Assembly: GCA_009767595.1 (NCBI GenBank)
Contig: VSDK01024297.1
Span: 540,241 to 604,240 of the forward strand
Length of the DNA: 64,000 bases
Direction: 5' to 3'
Source: Symbiodinium kawagutii
Lineage: Eukaryota; Sar; Dinophyceae; Suessiales; Symbiodiniaceae
In this document: positions 48,938-60,390 of the stretch, one piece after another
Position numbering within the stretch: the first letter of the stretch is position 1
Layout: the number at the start of each line of letters is the position of its first letter
The notes under the pieces: model-generated
What the model was told of the DNA's origin: nothing
Seen by the model: only the letters and a program-made list of their open reading frames with translations
The model's database searches: none
Translations under genes and position numbers: made by a program

Positions 48938-48945
48938 ACATACAA
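48716..48945. repeat. Right copy of the duplication plus (TA)n microsatellite
   Basis: The first ~130 bp repeat 48499 onward; then long TATATA and TAGATATA runs to about 48945. Confidence 0.9.
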
Positions 48946-48973
48946 ATAAACACCACAGTCAACCATTCCCTGC

Positions 48974-49113
48974 ATGGTTCAGACTGTGCCTTTGCAACGT
49001 TCGCATCGACCTCAGGAATCCTCCCAATCCCTTGAATGCCATGCAAACGAGCTGCCCACTAGGCGGCGCCCCGTAGAGTTCATGGCAGCGCCAAAAAATC
49101 ATGGGGCCACAAT
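48974..49113 (+). CDS. Exon with GTGAGG donor, unknown protein
   Basis: The frame MVQTVPLQRSHRPQESSQSL, ECHANELPTRRRPVEFMAAP, KNHGATM ends exactly at GTGAGG. Eight bases into the predicted intron a family A-like end (TGGCTATGGGTCGATACT) begins. GC-rich, basic and polar. The ATG may be the start or internal. No family is recognised. Confidence 0.5.
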
Positions 49114-49212
49114 GGTGAGGACATGGCTATGGGTCGATACTAATAACTTATGCTGTGTTATATGTATATATAATGGTTTCTAACAGGAGAAAGCCAACAA
49201 GAATAATAGTTA

Positions 49213-49450
49213 AACAACCAATATATGGCTATGGGTCAAGGCTTTAACCAACCACAATGGTTGAGTAGCTGGTTAATGGTTGATGATAAGGGATGATAAC
49301 CAACAATAATAGGGAATATACCAGCTATATATGGCTATGGGTCAATATCAACTAACCAATACTGGTGGTTATTAACCAACCAATGATAGGGAACGGAAAA
49401 CAACGGTTATACCAGGGGTAGGGGTACAGGGTTTTGACCCGTAGCCATAT
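49213..49450. mobile_element. Two overlapping family A elements
   Basis: ATGGCTATGGGTCAAGGCTT opens the first. A second left end, ATGGCTATGGGTCAATATCA, starts at 49330, and the shared right end CAGGGTTTTGACCCGTAGCC closes at 49450. The first half resembles 51836 and 54068. Confidence 0.75.
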
Positions 49451-50249
49451 GATGGAAGAACCAACTTAGATTGCAGTATAAACGGCAATAAGCAAAATAT
49501 ATATATATATATGAAAAAACAACAATTGTCAAGAACCCAGAACAGCCAACAACAACAACAACAACAACAACAACCAAAAGTAGGCAACAGGAACCGGTAT
49601 GTAAGTGCTTAGTATTTGTGGTTTGTTCAGTGTTCAAAAATGGTTACCTTGTGATGATGGACTATAGGAACCAACTCCAATGCCAACCAACAAAAGATAT
49701 AGCCATAGCGGATTATCCAGAAATAATAGGTACCGCCAATCATGCAAATGATGTGTTGTCTGCGGTTTGTACGGAAGCTGTAAATGATATCGGGTTATCC
49801 TGATGGTCAGCGATGGTTTAGTAAGTTGATTGTTATCAGTGATCAAATATGATAAATACACTTAGTTGCCGAACATGTTCAGTTACCCAAATAATTTCTT
49901 ACCCAGTGATGCACTGAGACTACCTGGTGATTGCAGTTGTTGATTTTTCTTCAGTTTGTATAGCCCAGGTAACCCAGTTAGGATATTTAGACTCTTTATA
50001 TGGGTTTATATGAACTTGGATGATTAGTAGGTACTGGTACCACCATCGTGGTTACTAAAACTAAGTATGGTTAGAACACAAACCAAAAATAGGGATTAGA
50101 AACCATTAATAGTGGTTGAAACACTGGGGTTAGAACCATTAAAAGGGGTTAGTAACACTGGTTGAACTACTAACCTGGGGTTAGTCATGGGGGTCAGAAC
50201 CATTAATAGTGGTAGTAAGGGATAGTAGCGAACAAAAATAATTCAACAG

Positions 50250-50344
50250 CCGGTGCTGTGATTGAAATGGTCGAAGCACTGGAACGGCTTGGTGGCAAGA
50301 AGAGACGTCCACCAGGAACCGAGCTTCGCATCGGCATGGGCTGA
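50250..50344 (+). CDS. Terminal exon-like island, unknown protein
   Basis: After AATAATTCAACAG, two bases, then GAVIEMVEALERLGGKKRRP, PGTELRIGMG and TGA. Helical then basic. Other frames and the minus strand are open through the adjacent GC-rich block, but this one has a good left border and natural stop. Confidence 0.5.
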
Positions 50345-50755
50345 CGTCCGTGAGCTCGCCCTTCCCGGGTCGCCAACCTCACGGGGGCAACTCCACTTGC
50401 CACAGCGAACGCAGCGAACGCAACTCGGAGCGCAGCGCAACATGGCCACCCAGGTCGCCAACCTGACAAAGGCGACCCCGCAAGGCGGACGGAGGGGAGC
50501 CAATACACGGCGGGCGGAGTGACAGGCTTCGAATCCTGCAGGTTGCGTTCGATCTCTTCGGCTTGGCGCCAACTGTTTGGGGGCTCGGAATGGGTCACTC
50601 GGCGACTCCCAGGGTCACATTGTTTGGTTCGTCCATCAGGGTTTCCAGTTGGTCGATTTTCCCATCAATCCAGTGATGCGTTTGCTTGCAATCAATCTGC
50701 AAAGTTATTTGGAAGTAACAGTTGGAAACTGATCACTGGAATCAACCAAGAATGA
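50345..50755. other. GC-rich block with conflicting open frames
   Basis: Plus frames (MATQVANLTKATPQGGRRGA; VTGFESCRLRSISSAWRQLF) and a 131-codon minus frame (SEPPNSWRQAEEIERNLQDS) overlap. A short tandem CAGCGAACGCAGCGAACGCA lies at 50403. At least one exon is probably present, but strand and frame are undecided. Confidence 0.35.
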
Positions 50756-51069
50756 TGTTCAAGTTCCTGAGAATGTCGCAGAACAATCAATTGGTAGCTA
50801 ATCTCCACCAAGAATAATGTTCAAGTTCCTGAGAATATCTCACGCAGCAATCAACAGTTGATTGAGAAACGGGGTTCCCTGATGGCAGTAAGTAGAAATT
50901 AGTAGATTAGTATCAGAAAAAAAACGATTCATTTGTCACCATAATCATTCGACATCCAAGTAATCTACAACAAACCATCCATTACTCACAAACCATTCAC
51001 AATCCATGGTCCATTATCCACAAACAAACCAACCATCCATGGATTTTATGGTTTTCACCACCATGACCA

Positions 51070-51266
51070 GGTTTCAACATCCCCTGGATTCACCATGCTC
51101 AGGTCCAGGGTCATCTCTTGGCAGGTGCTTTGTGCACAGCTCCTTTGTCGGTGCCTTTCGCTGGACCACCGTCCTATGGCATGTGTCGATGCGAAGCACC
51201 AGGACAGTGCGGAGCTCGACATGTCCAGGTGGTGGCTTTGTCGAGCTGTCCATGGGATTTTGTAGG
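51070..51266 (+). CDS. Exon-like island, two candidate frames
   Basis: The favoured frame MLRSRVISWQVLCAQLLCRC, LSLDHRPMACVDAKHQDSAE, LDMSRWWLCRAVHGIL ends at TAG. The other open frames are less protein-like. GC-rich. A CTTGGCAG acceptor-like site lies just inside the left part. Confidence 0.45.
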
Positions 51267-51663
51267 GCTAACCATGGGTAATCATGGTTAATAACAAGAC
51301 AGCTATCATGGTTAATAATGGTGAACCATGGGCAATTAAGGATAGTGAATGATGTGAATTCTGGTTGATCATAGGGGATTATCACCCACAAAAATTGCTC
51401 AATATGTTTTATTTAGTGGGATTCTAGCTGTTCAGTTTGTCATCGGGAAAGCACCACGAACTTCCTGGCCGGGCTTCCAAAACCATCATTTTTAGAGGTT
51501 AGAAGCCACATTTTGGAGAATAAAGCCTACCTTGTTGTTGCGGTTTTGGGAACCCATGGTTCGGAAAACACCACGGCTTTGGACAAATCCTGGTACTACA
51601 CATAGAAATGAGTAATTGCAGGTCTTGAAATAGTTTGATTGGATCAAGTATCAACCATATATA

Positions 51664-51690
51664 ACCATTATATATATATATATATATGAC
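51664..51690. repeat. (TA)n microsatellite
   Basis: A short TATATATATATATATATATA run. Confidence 0.85.
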
Positions 51691-51835
51691 AATCATTAAC
51701 CATCGTTAACCCCATGGTTAATATGGGGTGGTTCAGCCACCAACCAGATATGTTTTGAAGGTGTCCATTCGAGCGCTGGTCACCTGGCCATGTTAAAATT
51801 TTCACAAATCCAGGGCTTCCTGAGGCTTCCCAGAA

Positions 51836-51955
51836 GGCTATGGGTCAAGGCTTTAGCCAACCACAATGGTTGAGTAGCTGCTTAATGGTTGATGGTAAGG
51901 GATGATAACCATCAATAATAGGGGATATACTAGCTATATATGGCTATGGGTCAAC
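51836..51955. mobile_element. Family A element, variant
   Basis: GGCTATGGGTCAAGGCTTTA at the left. Near-identical for about 100 bp to 49213-49330. It ends in another left-type end (ATATGGCTATGGGTCAACAT) rather than a right end, so it looks like a head-to-tail truncated pair. Confidence 0.65.
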
Positions 51956-52348
51956 ATTAAGAAACTGATCATTTAGTAGATTGACCTGGAAATTGATTAT
52001 AAATGTTTGAAAGATAGGCAACCCACTTGGAAACCACCGATGAATGGATGATGTTCCATTGCCACGTTGACTGGCAGACGTAAACAAAGTGATAGTTGGG
52101 GGGCCACACATTGCAGCCGCTTAATTAATGTAAATGATGGCTCCGAATCACATGAGCAGTATCATACCAGGCACATGATGATCAATCATGGTCCTGTCAT
52201 CAAATGATATGGTACATGATCCAGCTATATTGAAAGATGCATACATGTATTTATATATATATATATATGTATATCTATATATATAAATAAATTTTATATA
52301 CATATATATGTATATTTGAATATCAATGATTATAGTTGGTAACAACAG

Positions 52349-52471
52349 CTGCTAAATGGTCCGATCTCTGATTCACGGTTCCGGCTGGGCTCGGTGCTTG
52401 GGGGAGCGGTCTACCCCCTGATGGTTGAGTCAGTGGTGAAGTGCGTATTATCACTTCATTGGTGGTTTTAA
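52349..52471 (+). CDS. Exon-like island, unknown protein
   Basis: After GGTAACAACAG the frame LLNGPISDSRFRLGSVLGGA, VYPLMVESVVKCVLSLHWWF ends at TAA. The last codons overlap a C-like start (ATTGGTGGTTTTAATTAC), which would supply a GT donor at 52462. Hydrophobic C-terminal part. Confidence 0.45.
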   Translation: MLNGPISDSRFRLGSVLGGAVYPLMVESVVKCVLSLHWWF

Positions 52472-52536
52472 TTACATTGATGGCGAGGGGGAGCGGTCTC
52501 ACCCCAATCAGTGGTCATATTGATTTTAACTACACT

Positions 52537-52625
52537 GATTGGTGGTTTTGTTTTTCCTAGTATTAATAAAAGAGTGGTTGGTTGGCGAATATTTGTTTCG
52601 TAGGGGTGTTTCGACCACCGACCAG
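52537..52625 (+). mobile_element. Family C element flush with an exon
   Basis: GATTGGTGGTTTTGTTTTTC at the left, GTGTTTCGACCACCGACCAG at the right, with CTAGTATTAATAAAAGAGTG and GTTGGTTGGCGAATATTTGT inside. Confidence 0.75.
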
Positions 52626-52753
52626 TACAGTATCAACAGATCCATTTTGACGCAGATACTGCTAATTCGTTGGATATGCCTAGTATTGCTTTCTTAGTAT
52701 CACCATTTTACCATTTTATCGCGGATAAGAAAGCATTGTATCATCGCCATTGA
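52626..52753 (+). CDS. Terminal exon after a C element, unknown protein
   Basis: Directly after the element CAG, two bases and then QYQQIHFDADTANSLDMPSI, AFLVSPFYHFIADKKALYHR H run to TGA. High complexity and natural stop despite AT-rich composition. The frame has no ATG start upstream, consistent with splicing. No family is recognised. Confidence 0.55.
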
Positions 52754-52859
52754 GACACAGTTCTTCCATTGAAAGCACCTGATCTTTGAACGATTTGCCT
52801 CTGAATACGTGAATACGTTTTTACAAAATTGTATACATTTTTATTTTGCAAGTTCCGAG

Positions 52860-53940
52860 AATGAATGTCGTGCTTAGTTGTTTGTTTACATGATTCCATG
52901 TTTGGTATAAATCAGGAAATGTGTTTGTTCATGCGTACACTTCCCAAAAAACAAACACGTGCAGATATAGATGCCACTGTAGACATATGCAGAAGAATAG
53001 AATATAAAATTGAAATGTATCAACATATAATGAAGAATATGAAGAAACATGTGTAGATATACACGGTAGTTGCTCATGATGTGAATATTACAGCAGAGTC
53101 AGGTGTTGGTAACCTCAGCACAACAACAAGAACATATCAACTCACCATGGTGCCTGCGTGCATATGAACATGAACTGACTCAGATCGATTCATCAATTTA
53201 CTCCCGTCAAATTGCACGTGATTTAGTGAACATTTGCCGGTCCATTCTGAATTCTTTGACCCCTTGGTCCCTTGGTCCTTGTTGTGCTGATTTCATCGTC
53301 AGGATTTTCTTGTGCGACCGGTCAGTGCTCGTTCCTTGGTGCAGCACTCTTGGCACAGAGCCCGTGGTTTTTTTCACATCTCTTTTGTAGGCAAGAATGT
53401 GAGAATATTTGCAGGTCCAGTTTCCACTTGTTGTTTTATCATTGTTTGGACTAACCATCAGTTTCACAAAATACGATTTTGCGGGAAAACAAGTGTTGTT
53501 GTTTGGTCATGCATTTGACTAATATGAGCTTGTTTGATGCAGACAATTGCTTGTGGGTGGAACACTCGCACAACGACCACATATCGAACGGGATGGGATC
53601 ATGCTCATCCTGATCCCCTGGTCACCATACGTATGCTACGCGAGAGAGCTGTCAAGGCTTGTTTCGGTGACCTGACGAACAGATGCTAACATTTGCGTTT
53701 CATTAATGACCCGCACCATATTTGGTTGCTCTCCCACTGTACTTACTTAACTTCCGTGAGTTCGCTAGGTAAGTACCATTTGTGCTGATTCAACTATCGA
53801 TCTTTGGATCATCAAATTTGCCACATATGTTCGAACCAATGGATGGTTAAAGATTATTATGTCCAAACTATGTTCATTCATGACCAACATTCCTGAATTA
53901 TTTCTTAATCAATACCAAACATATATCGACCATTTTTATC
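52860..53940. other. AT-rich region, no confident gene
   Basis: Open frames at 52865-53056 and 53103-53390 (plus) and 53207-53467 (minus) have no splice-like borders that decide between strands. The frame KKTTGSVPRVLHQGTSTDRS on the minus strand and SLTPWSLGPCCADFIVRIFL on the plus strand are comparable. Confidence 0.35.
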
Positions 53941-53942
53941 AA

Positions 53943-54042
53943 CTGCTTGGTGGTTTATGTTTTCATGTTCCCCTCCCGTGACAAAGTGGGAGCGTTGGTT
54001 GAATGACTTGCGCATATGATGGTGCAACTGACCACCAACCAG
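53943..54042 (+). mobile_element. Family C element
   Basis: CTGCTTGGTGGTTTATGTTT at the left, TGCAACTGACCACCAACCAG at the right. 100 bp with a diverged centre. Confidence 0.65.
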
Positions 54043-54067
54043 TCAAGTAGATGTTCATAATCGTTGA

Positions 54068-54314
54068 TATATATGGCTATGGGTCAATATTATCCAACCA
54101 ACTAATGGTTAACTAGCTGGTGAATGGTTAATAAGAAGGGATGATAACCAACAATAATAGGGGATATACCAGCTACATATGGCATGGGTCAAGCAGTTAA
54201 CCAACCAAATGTCATGGGCCATGGGGGACAATGATCAACAAAACTATAAGGAAGACTGGCTGCTTAATGATAGGGGAACCAGGGTACGGGGTGAACTGAC
54301 CCATAGCCATATGT
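54068..54314. mobile_element. Nested or tandem family A elements
   Basis: ATGGCTATGGGTCAATATTA at the left, an internal left-type end (ATGGCATGGGTCAAGCAGTT) and the right end GAACTGACCCATAGCCATAT. About 247 bp, roughly twice the unit length. Confidence 0.75.
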
Positions 54315-54927
54315 TGGAATGGATATGACTATTGAACATGTACGAACATATATTGACCATACGTTGACCATATAAAGACCGTGCATCATATCCATGGTCT
54401 ATGTGGGTTTGTCCACGAAAGGTGTACCCCAAAAAAACCAAGGGTTTTCCTATAAATAATGACTATGAACTTGGATCCTCAGTAGGTACCACGATTCACA
54501 GACAAACCCATATGTCAAACCAAAATAGAACTATCCACCATAAGTTCCACCATATAAAGCCACCTATTAGACCTAATAATCACCTAAGCGATTAGCCTCG
54601 CGAATCATCCACCCACCCAGGGATGGATTGCTCAGCTGGTCTCAAGGTTTTCACCTTTCGGACAGTCTGCAGAGGCCGAGCTGACCATGGTGAAGATGCC
54701 TGGACGGTGGGTTTTGAACATGTTTTTGATTGGGGGATTATAGTGGTTAGCAGGCTGTTATGATAGGTGTTAATAGGGTGTTGTAGGGGTTACAAACATT
54801 GAGAATGGTTAATCGTAGGGTTAGAAGGTTTTTATCCTAGGGTTTGTAATGTAAGGCTATCTAGGGATTAAAACCATGGATAATAGTTTATCATAGCGGA
54901 AAATAACCAGCAATAGTGGTAAAACTG

Positions 54928-55027
54928 CTAGTTGGTGGTGCGATTGACTTGGTTCATTTGCTCCAAAATTTGGGGACGGTTGGGTCATCAATCAATATTT
55001 TGGAAGGGGGTTGAAACCACCGACCAG
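54928..55027 (+). mobile_element. Family C element flush with an exon
   Basis: CTAGTTGGTGGTGCGATTGA at the left, GGGTTGAAACCACCGACCAG at the right. 100 bp. It is the left neighbour of the exon at 55028. Confidence 0.8.
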
Positions 55028-55122
55028 ACACTTCTGACGTGAATCTCATGGTTCATTTGGGGATGGGTCAAGACCAACCATCCGAACGGGCAGATGAACG
55101 TCCCAACAAAGTGCCTATATGG
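55028..55122 (+). CDS. Exon bounded by a C element and a B element
   Basis: Two bases, then TSDVNLMVHLGMGQDQPSER, ADERPNKVPIW. It begins immediately after the C-element CAG and ends immediately before GTGTTTCTCAAAATGG of the B element. The internal frame is open and polar/acidic. Both borders coinciding with element ends is unlikely by chance. No family is recognised. Confidence 0.6.
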
Positions 55123-55219
55123 GTGTTTCTCAAAATGGGGGACCCCAAAAATGGCCGCTTTATTACTATAAATGATTCAGAAAGGATGACTTGGGGGGTC
55201 CCCTATTTTGAGAAACCAC
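55119..55219. mobile_element. Family B inverted-repeat element
   Basis: ATGGGTGTTTCTCAAAATGG at the left, CCTATTTTGAGAAACCACAT at the right, with CCGCTTTATTACTATAAATG inside. 101 bp. Confidence 0.88.
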
Positions 55220-55854
55220 ATATTGCCCCCAACACCATGTGGTTGATACAATGGTTGTGGATCAAGACTGGCCAACCAACAAGTGGGTAGATTAACATCC
55301 CAGCGGTTTAGGGGATGCGAGCAGCTGGGGCACCCACAGCCATATGATACTTGTGAATCTGCACAGCGCCTGGTACAGAAACTTAGATTAGTTCACCAGG
55401 GCAACTATCAGGCTAATGGTAGATATGACTGTATCTAAATGGTTTGTCAACCGGCTACTTGTAGGTCAATTTACGACTCTGTGATGGTTCAAATCAATAC
55501 AGTATGTTTCAGCGTTTATGGCGGTTTAGCCGGTGGAGTGCACATTTTGGTTAAGCATGTCACCTTGGGGTGAATGTTGGCTGAATATCATGGTCTATGC
55601 ATGATGATCGATGGTTGTGAAGTTCACCATGGTGAATGATGGCTAACGCGATGCTTAATGATGACTAAACACAAAAAATCATTGTTGCTTCTACTGTCAT
55701 AGTCATTCACCTGGTTTGATAATGGTTATTTACTATCAGCGATGTTGAATCGCAATTAACTAGTGATTGACCGATAACATCCATGTTTGGTGCTTGCTTG
55801 ACGATGGATAGTCATGCCACGGACAAGTACACATGGTTGTGAACGGACAAAGCT
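55220..55854. other. Non-coding stretch before the tandem array
   Basis: Contains a diverged A-like fragment (55244-55345), the phrase CTATCAGGCTAATGGTAGAT (55408), which recurs at 32850 and in the 45196 intron, and unique AT-rich DNA. Confidence 0.5.
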
Positions 55855-55857
55855 GTT

Positions 55858-55917
55858 CTGGATGTTGCAAGGTTCCTGCGCCTGTGCCGGGCACACCTTC
55901 TCCAGCAATGACTCAGG
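55858..55917 (+). CDS. Array exon-like block, copy 1 (A type)
   Basis: The frame KAVLDVARFLRLCRAHLLQQ ends at TGA. Compared with copy 12 (QAVFDVARFLRLCRAHLLQP) two of the four upstream codon differences are synonymous, which favours this frame as coding. No family is recognised for the peptide. Confidence 0.5.
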
Positions 55918-55969
55918 ACTGGGGTAGGGGTGAGTTGGAGTGTTGTTATTTGGTTAGGTTGTTCCCTGC

Positions 55970-56093
55970 ATGTTCCACTTCTCTCTTGGGAGGTTGTATG
56001 GTACTGTAGTTTATGGGAACATGACCTATCACTCTTTGTGGCATGAGCGGTGTTTTCATTTGTTTGTAGACTCGCAGATCTTGTGCATGTTTT
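55970..56093 (+). CDS. Array exon-like block (second type)
   Basis: After TTATTTGGTTAG the frame VVPCMFHFSLGRLYGTVVYG, NMTYHSLWHERCFHLFVDSQ, ILCMF ends at TAA. The same block recurs in each later unit and in diverged form at about 63045-63130 (YHCVWHERCLYKSK). A GTAGAC site inside may be the true donor. Confidence 0.45.
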
Positions 56094-56120
56094 AATTTCA
56101 ATTCTTCAGTTGAGAGCGCA

Positions 56121-56280
56121 ATGAATGCGATGAACCAAACATTGTCCAGGATATATTCACAAGTGGCACGATCTTGTTTTTGAAACCGCTGGGTGATCCT
56201 GCAAGTCGATTGGTTTTGGACTCGTGTGTTGTGCGAATTGAAGATTCGCGCAGTAGCATGAACCTGATGACCGTGGGTTG
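56121..56280 (+). CDS. Array exon-like block (third type)
   Basis: The frame DEPNIVQDIFTSGTILFLKP, LGDPASRLVLDSCVVRIEDS, RSSMNLMTVG ends at TGA. It is kept open in most units with conservative changes (SGTVLFSKPLGNAPSQLVLD at 60640). The diverged copy at 63241 uses a shifted frame (DEPNIVGEIHKWHVFVYDTA). Confidence 0.5.
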
Positions 56281-57638
56281 AGGATGCGTGGTTTGATGAG
56301 CGGCCATGAATCATTTGGTGGTATTTTTTGGTTCGAACGTATTTACAGCGTCATCCCAAGTCATTTTTGCATGTTGGATCATGTCATGGCAAGGTAAAGA
56401 AACTTATCCATTACTGACTCACACATCGCGTTCGATGTTGCAAGGTTCCTGCGCCTGTGCCGGGCACACCGTCTCCTGCAATGGTGGAGGACGGGGGTAG
56501 GGGAGAGTTGGAGTCGGAGTGTTGTTTGCATGTTTCCACATCTTCCCCCCAAAATCTGTGCTCTGAAAGCAATATCTCGGTGGTTAAGGACAGCTTCCTC
56601 TCTGGATATTTTCCCTGCATATCGGTATACAAAAAAGGTATGGGTATCATGAGAACGAAATTTGTCTAGAAGTTAGCTGACTTTGTTTCGGCTTGTCAGA
56701 ACGAAGAGCCACCAAACAACCAAACGGACAGGGATGCCCTCAGAAGGCGATGATTATCACCGTCAGAATTTCAATCTCGTATTTGAGCGGGCGTATGGTA
56801 GTGTTCACCTGGGTTTATTCGGGTTTTAACTGCATTGGTTTCAAGAAGTATGGCAAATCTTGGATCAATTCTCATGGTCAATTTAACGCTTATGAAGGTT
56901 TCGCCATGGTGAATGATGGTTGACATGATGCCTCATGGTGGCTAATAGCAGAACATCAATACCGCAACGGTCTGTGATAGTCGATGATAACCATGGAACC
57001 ATGGTTGATAATTGTTATATGTTTCAGCCATATTGAATGAATGTCAGCCAATGATTGACCAGTATTTTCCATGACAGGTTAGATTGATATGATATGATAT
57101 GATCAATGCAATTCATGATTCACAAGCACCGATTCCAATACTGGATAGTCATGCCACGGACAAGTACACATAGTTGTAACGGGACAAAGCTGTTCTGGAT
57201 GCTGCAAGGTTCCTGCGCCTGTGCCGGGCACACCTTCTCCAGCCATGACTCAGGACTGGGGTCGGGGGTGAGTTGGAGTGTTGTTATTTGGTTAGGTTGT
57301 TTCCTACATGTTCCAACTCTCTCTTGGGAGGTTGTATGGTACTGTAGTTTATGGGAACATGACCTATCACTCTTTGTGGCATGAGCGGTGTTTTCATTTG
57401 TTTGTAAACTTGCAGATCTTGTGTATGTTGCAAATATCAATTCTTCAGTTGAGAGAGTAATAAATGCAATGAACCAAACATTGTCCAGGAAATATTCACA
57501 AATGGCACGATCTTGTTTTTGAAACCGCTGGGTGATCCTGCAAGTCGATTGGTTTTGGACTCGTGTGTTGTGCGAATTGAAGATTCGCGCAGTAGCATGA
57601 ACCTGACGACCGTGGGTTGAGGATGCGTGGTTTGATGA

Positions 57639-58600
57639 GTGGCCATGAATCATTTGGTGGTATTTTTTGGTTTGAACGTATTTACAGCGTCATCCCAAGT
57701 CATTTTTGCATGTTGGATCATGTCATGGCAAGGTAAAGAAACTTATCCATTACTGACTCACACATCGCTTTCGATGTTGCAAGGTTCCTGCGCCTGTGCC
57801 GGGCACACCTTCTCCTGCAATGGTGGAGGACTGGGGTAGGGGTGAGTTGGAGCCGGAGTGTTGTTTGCATGTTTCCTCATCTTTCCCCCAAAATCTGTTC
57901 TCTGAAAGCAATATCTTTGTTAAGGACAGCTTCTTTTCTGGATGATTTTCGTGCATATCGGTTTACAAAAAAGACATGGGTATCATGATAACGAGATTTG
58001 TCTAGAAGTCAGCTGATTTTGTTAGGGCGTGTCAGAAGGAAGAGCCACCAAACAACCAAACGGACAGGGATGCCTTCAGAAGGCGATGATTATCACCGTC
58101 ACAATTTCAATCTCGTATTTGAGCGGGCGTATGGTAGTGTTCACCTGGGTTTATTCGGGTTTTAACTGCATTGGTTTCAAGAAGTATGGCAAATCTTGGA
58201 TCAATTCTCATGGTCAATTTAACGCTTATGAAGGTTTCGCCATGGTGAATGATGGTTGACATGATGCCTCATGGTGGCTAATAGCAGAACATCAATACCG
58301 CAACGGTCTGTGATAGTCGATGATAACCATGGAACCATGGTTGATAATTGTTATATGTTTCAGACATAGTGAATGAATGTCAGCCCATGATTGACCCGTA
58401 TTCTCCATGAATGGCTTGATTGATATAATATGATATGATCTATTCAATTCATGATTCACAAGCACCGATAGCAATACTGGATAGTCATGCCATGGACAAG
58501 TACACATGGTTGTAAACGGACAAAGCTGTTCTGGATGCTGCAAGGTTCCTGCGCCTGTGCCGGGCACACCTTCTCCAGCCATGACTCAGGACTGGGGTCG
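57639..58600 (+). repeat. Source or copy of a 1,790-bp segmental duplication
   Basis: The sequence from about 57.64 to 58.60 kb reappears 1,790 bp downstream at 59.43-60.39 kb with very few differences (for example TTCTGGATGCTG against TTCTCGATGCTG), so this duplication is younger than the array itself. Confidence 0.85.
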
Positions 58601-59428
58601 GGGGTGAGTTGGAGTGTTGTTATTTGGTTAGGTTGTTCCCTGCATGTTCCACTTCTCTCTTGGGAGGTTGTATGGTACTGTAGTTTATGGGAACATGACC
58701 TATCACTCTTTGTGGCATGAGCGGTGTTTTCATTTGTTTGTAGACTCGCAGATCTTGTGCATGTTTTAATTTCAATTCTTCAGTTGAGAGCGCAATGAAT
58801 GCGATGAACCAAACATTGTCCAGGATATATTCACAAGTGGCACGATCTTGTTTTTGGAAACCGCTGGGTAATGCTCCAAGTCAACTTGTTTTGGACTCGT
58901 GTGTTGTGCGAATTGAAGATTCGCGCAGTAGCATGAACCTGACGACCGTGGGTTGAGGATGCGTGGTTTGATGAGTGGCCATGAATCATTTGGTGGTATT
59001 TTTTGGTTTGAACGTATTTACAGCGTCATCCCAAGTCATTTTTGCATGTTGGATCATGTCATGGCAAGGTAAAGAAACTTATCCATTACTGACTCACACA
59101 TGGTGTCGCTTTCGATGTTGCAAGGTTCCTGCGCCTGTGCCGGGCACACCTTCTCCTGCAATGGTGGAGGACGGGGGTAGGGGTGAGTTGGAGTCGAAGT
59201 GTTGTTTGTATTTTTCCACATTTTTTTTCCACAATTCTGTTCTCTGGAAACCATACCTCTGTTAAGGACAGCTTCCTCTCTGGATACACAAGTGGCACGA
59301 TCTTGTTTTTGAAACCGCTGGGTGATCCTGCAAGTCGATTGGTTTTGGACTCGTGTGTTGTGCGAATTGAAGATTCGCGCAGTAGCATGAACCTGACGAC
59401 CGTGGGTTGAGGATGCGTGGTTTGATGA

Positions 59429-60390
59429 GTGGCCATGAATCATTTGGTGGTATTTTTTGGTTTGAACGTATTTACAGCGTCATCCCAAGTCATTTTTGCA
59501 TGTTGGATCATGTCATGGCAAGGTAAAGAAACTTATCCATTACTGACTCACACATCGCTTTCGATGTTGCAAGGTTCCTGCGCCTGTGCCGGGCACACCT
59601 TCTCCTGCAATGGTGGAGGACTGGGGTAGGGGTGAGTTGGAGCCGGAGTGTTGTTTGCATGTTTCCTCATCTTTCCCCCAAAATCTGTTCTCTGAAAGCA
59701 ATATCTTTGTTAAGGACAGCTTCTTTTCTGGATGATTTTCGTGCATATCGGTTTACAAAAAAGACATGGGTATCATGATAACGAGATTTGTCTAGAAGTC
59801 AGCTGATTTTGTTAGGGCGTGTCAGAAGGAAGAGCCACCAAACAACCAAACGGACAGGGATGCCTTCAGAAGGCGATGATTATCACCGTCACAATTTCAA
59901 TCTCGTATTTGAGCGGGCGTATGGTAGTGTTCACCTGGGTTTATTCGGGTTTTAACTGCATTGGTTTCAAGAAGTATGGCAAATCTTGGATCAATTCTCA
60001 TGGTCAATTTAACGCTTATGAAGGTTTCGCCATGGTGAATGATGGTTGACATGATGCCTCATGGTGGCTAATAGCAGAACATCAATACCGCAACGGTCTG
60101 TGATAGTCGATGATAACCATGGAACCATGGTTGATAATTGTTATATGTTTCAGACATAGTGAATGAATGTCAGCCCATGATTGACCCGTATTCTCCATGA
60201 ATGGCTTGATTGATATAATATGATATGATCTATTCAATTCATGATTCACAAGCACCGATAGCAATACTGGATAGTCATGCCATGGACAAGTACACATGGT
60301 TGTAAACGGACAAAGCTGTTCTCGATGCTGCAAGGTTCCTGCGCCTGTGCCGGGCACACCTTCTCCAGCCATGACTCAGGACTGGGGTCG
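59429..60390 (+). repeat. Second copy of the segmental duplication
   Basis: Near-identical to 57639-58600. Together with the irregular 449-bp spacing at 59120-59569 it indicates unequal crossing-over within the array. Confidence 0.85.

Noticed and set aside
50525-50545. Possible tRNA T-loop (GGCTTCGAATCC)
   Set aside because: No matching acceptor, D or anticodon stems were found at the expected distances.
56693-60049. Repeated 76-codon frames (for example ATKQPNGQGCLQKAMIITVT)
   Set aside because: They recur because the DNA is tandemly duplicated; no splice-like borders or independent sign of coding separate them from other frames of the unit.
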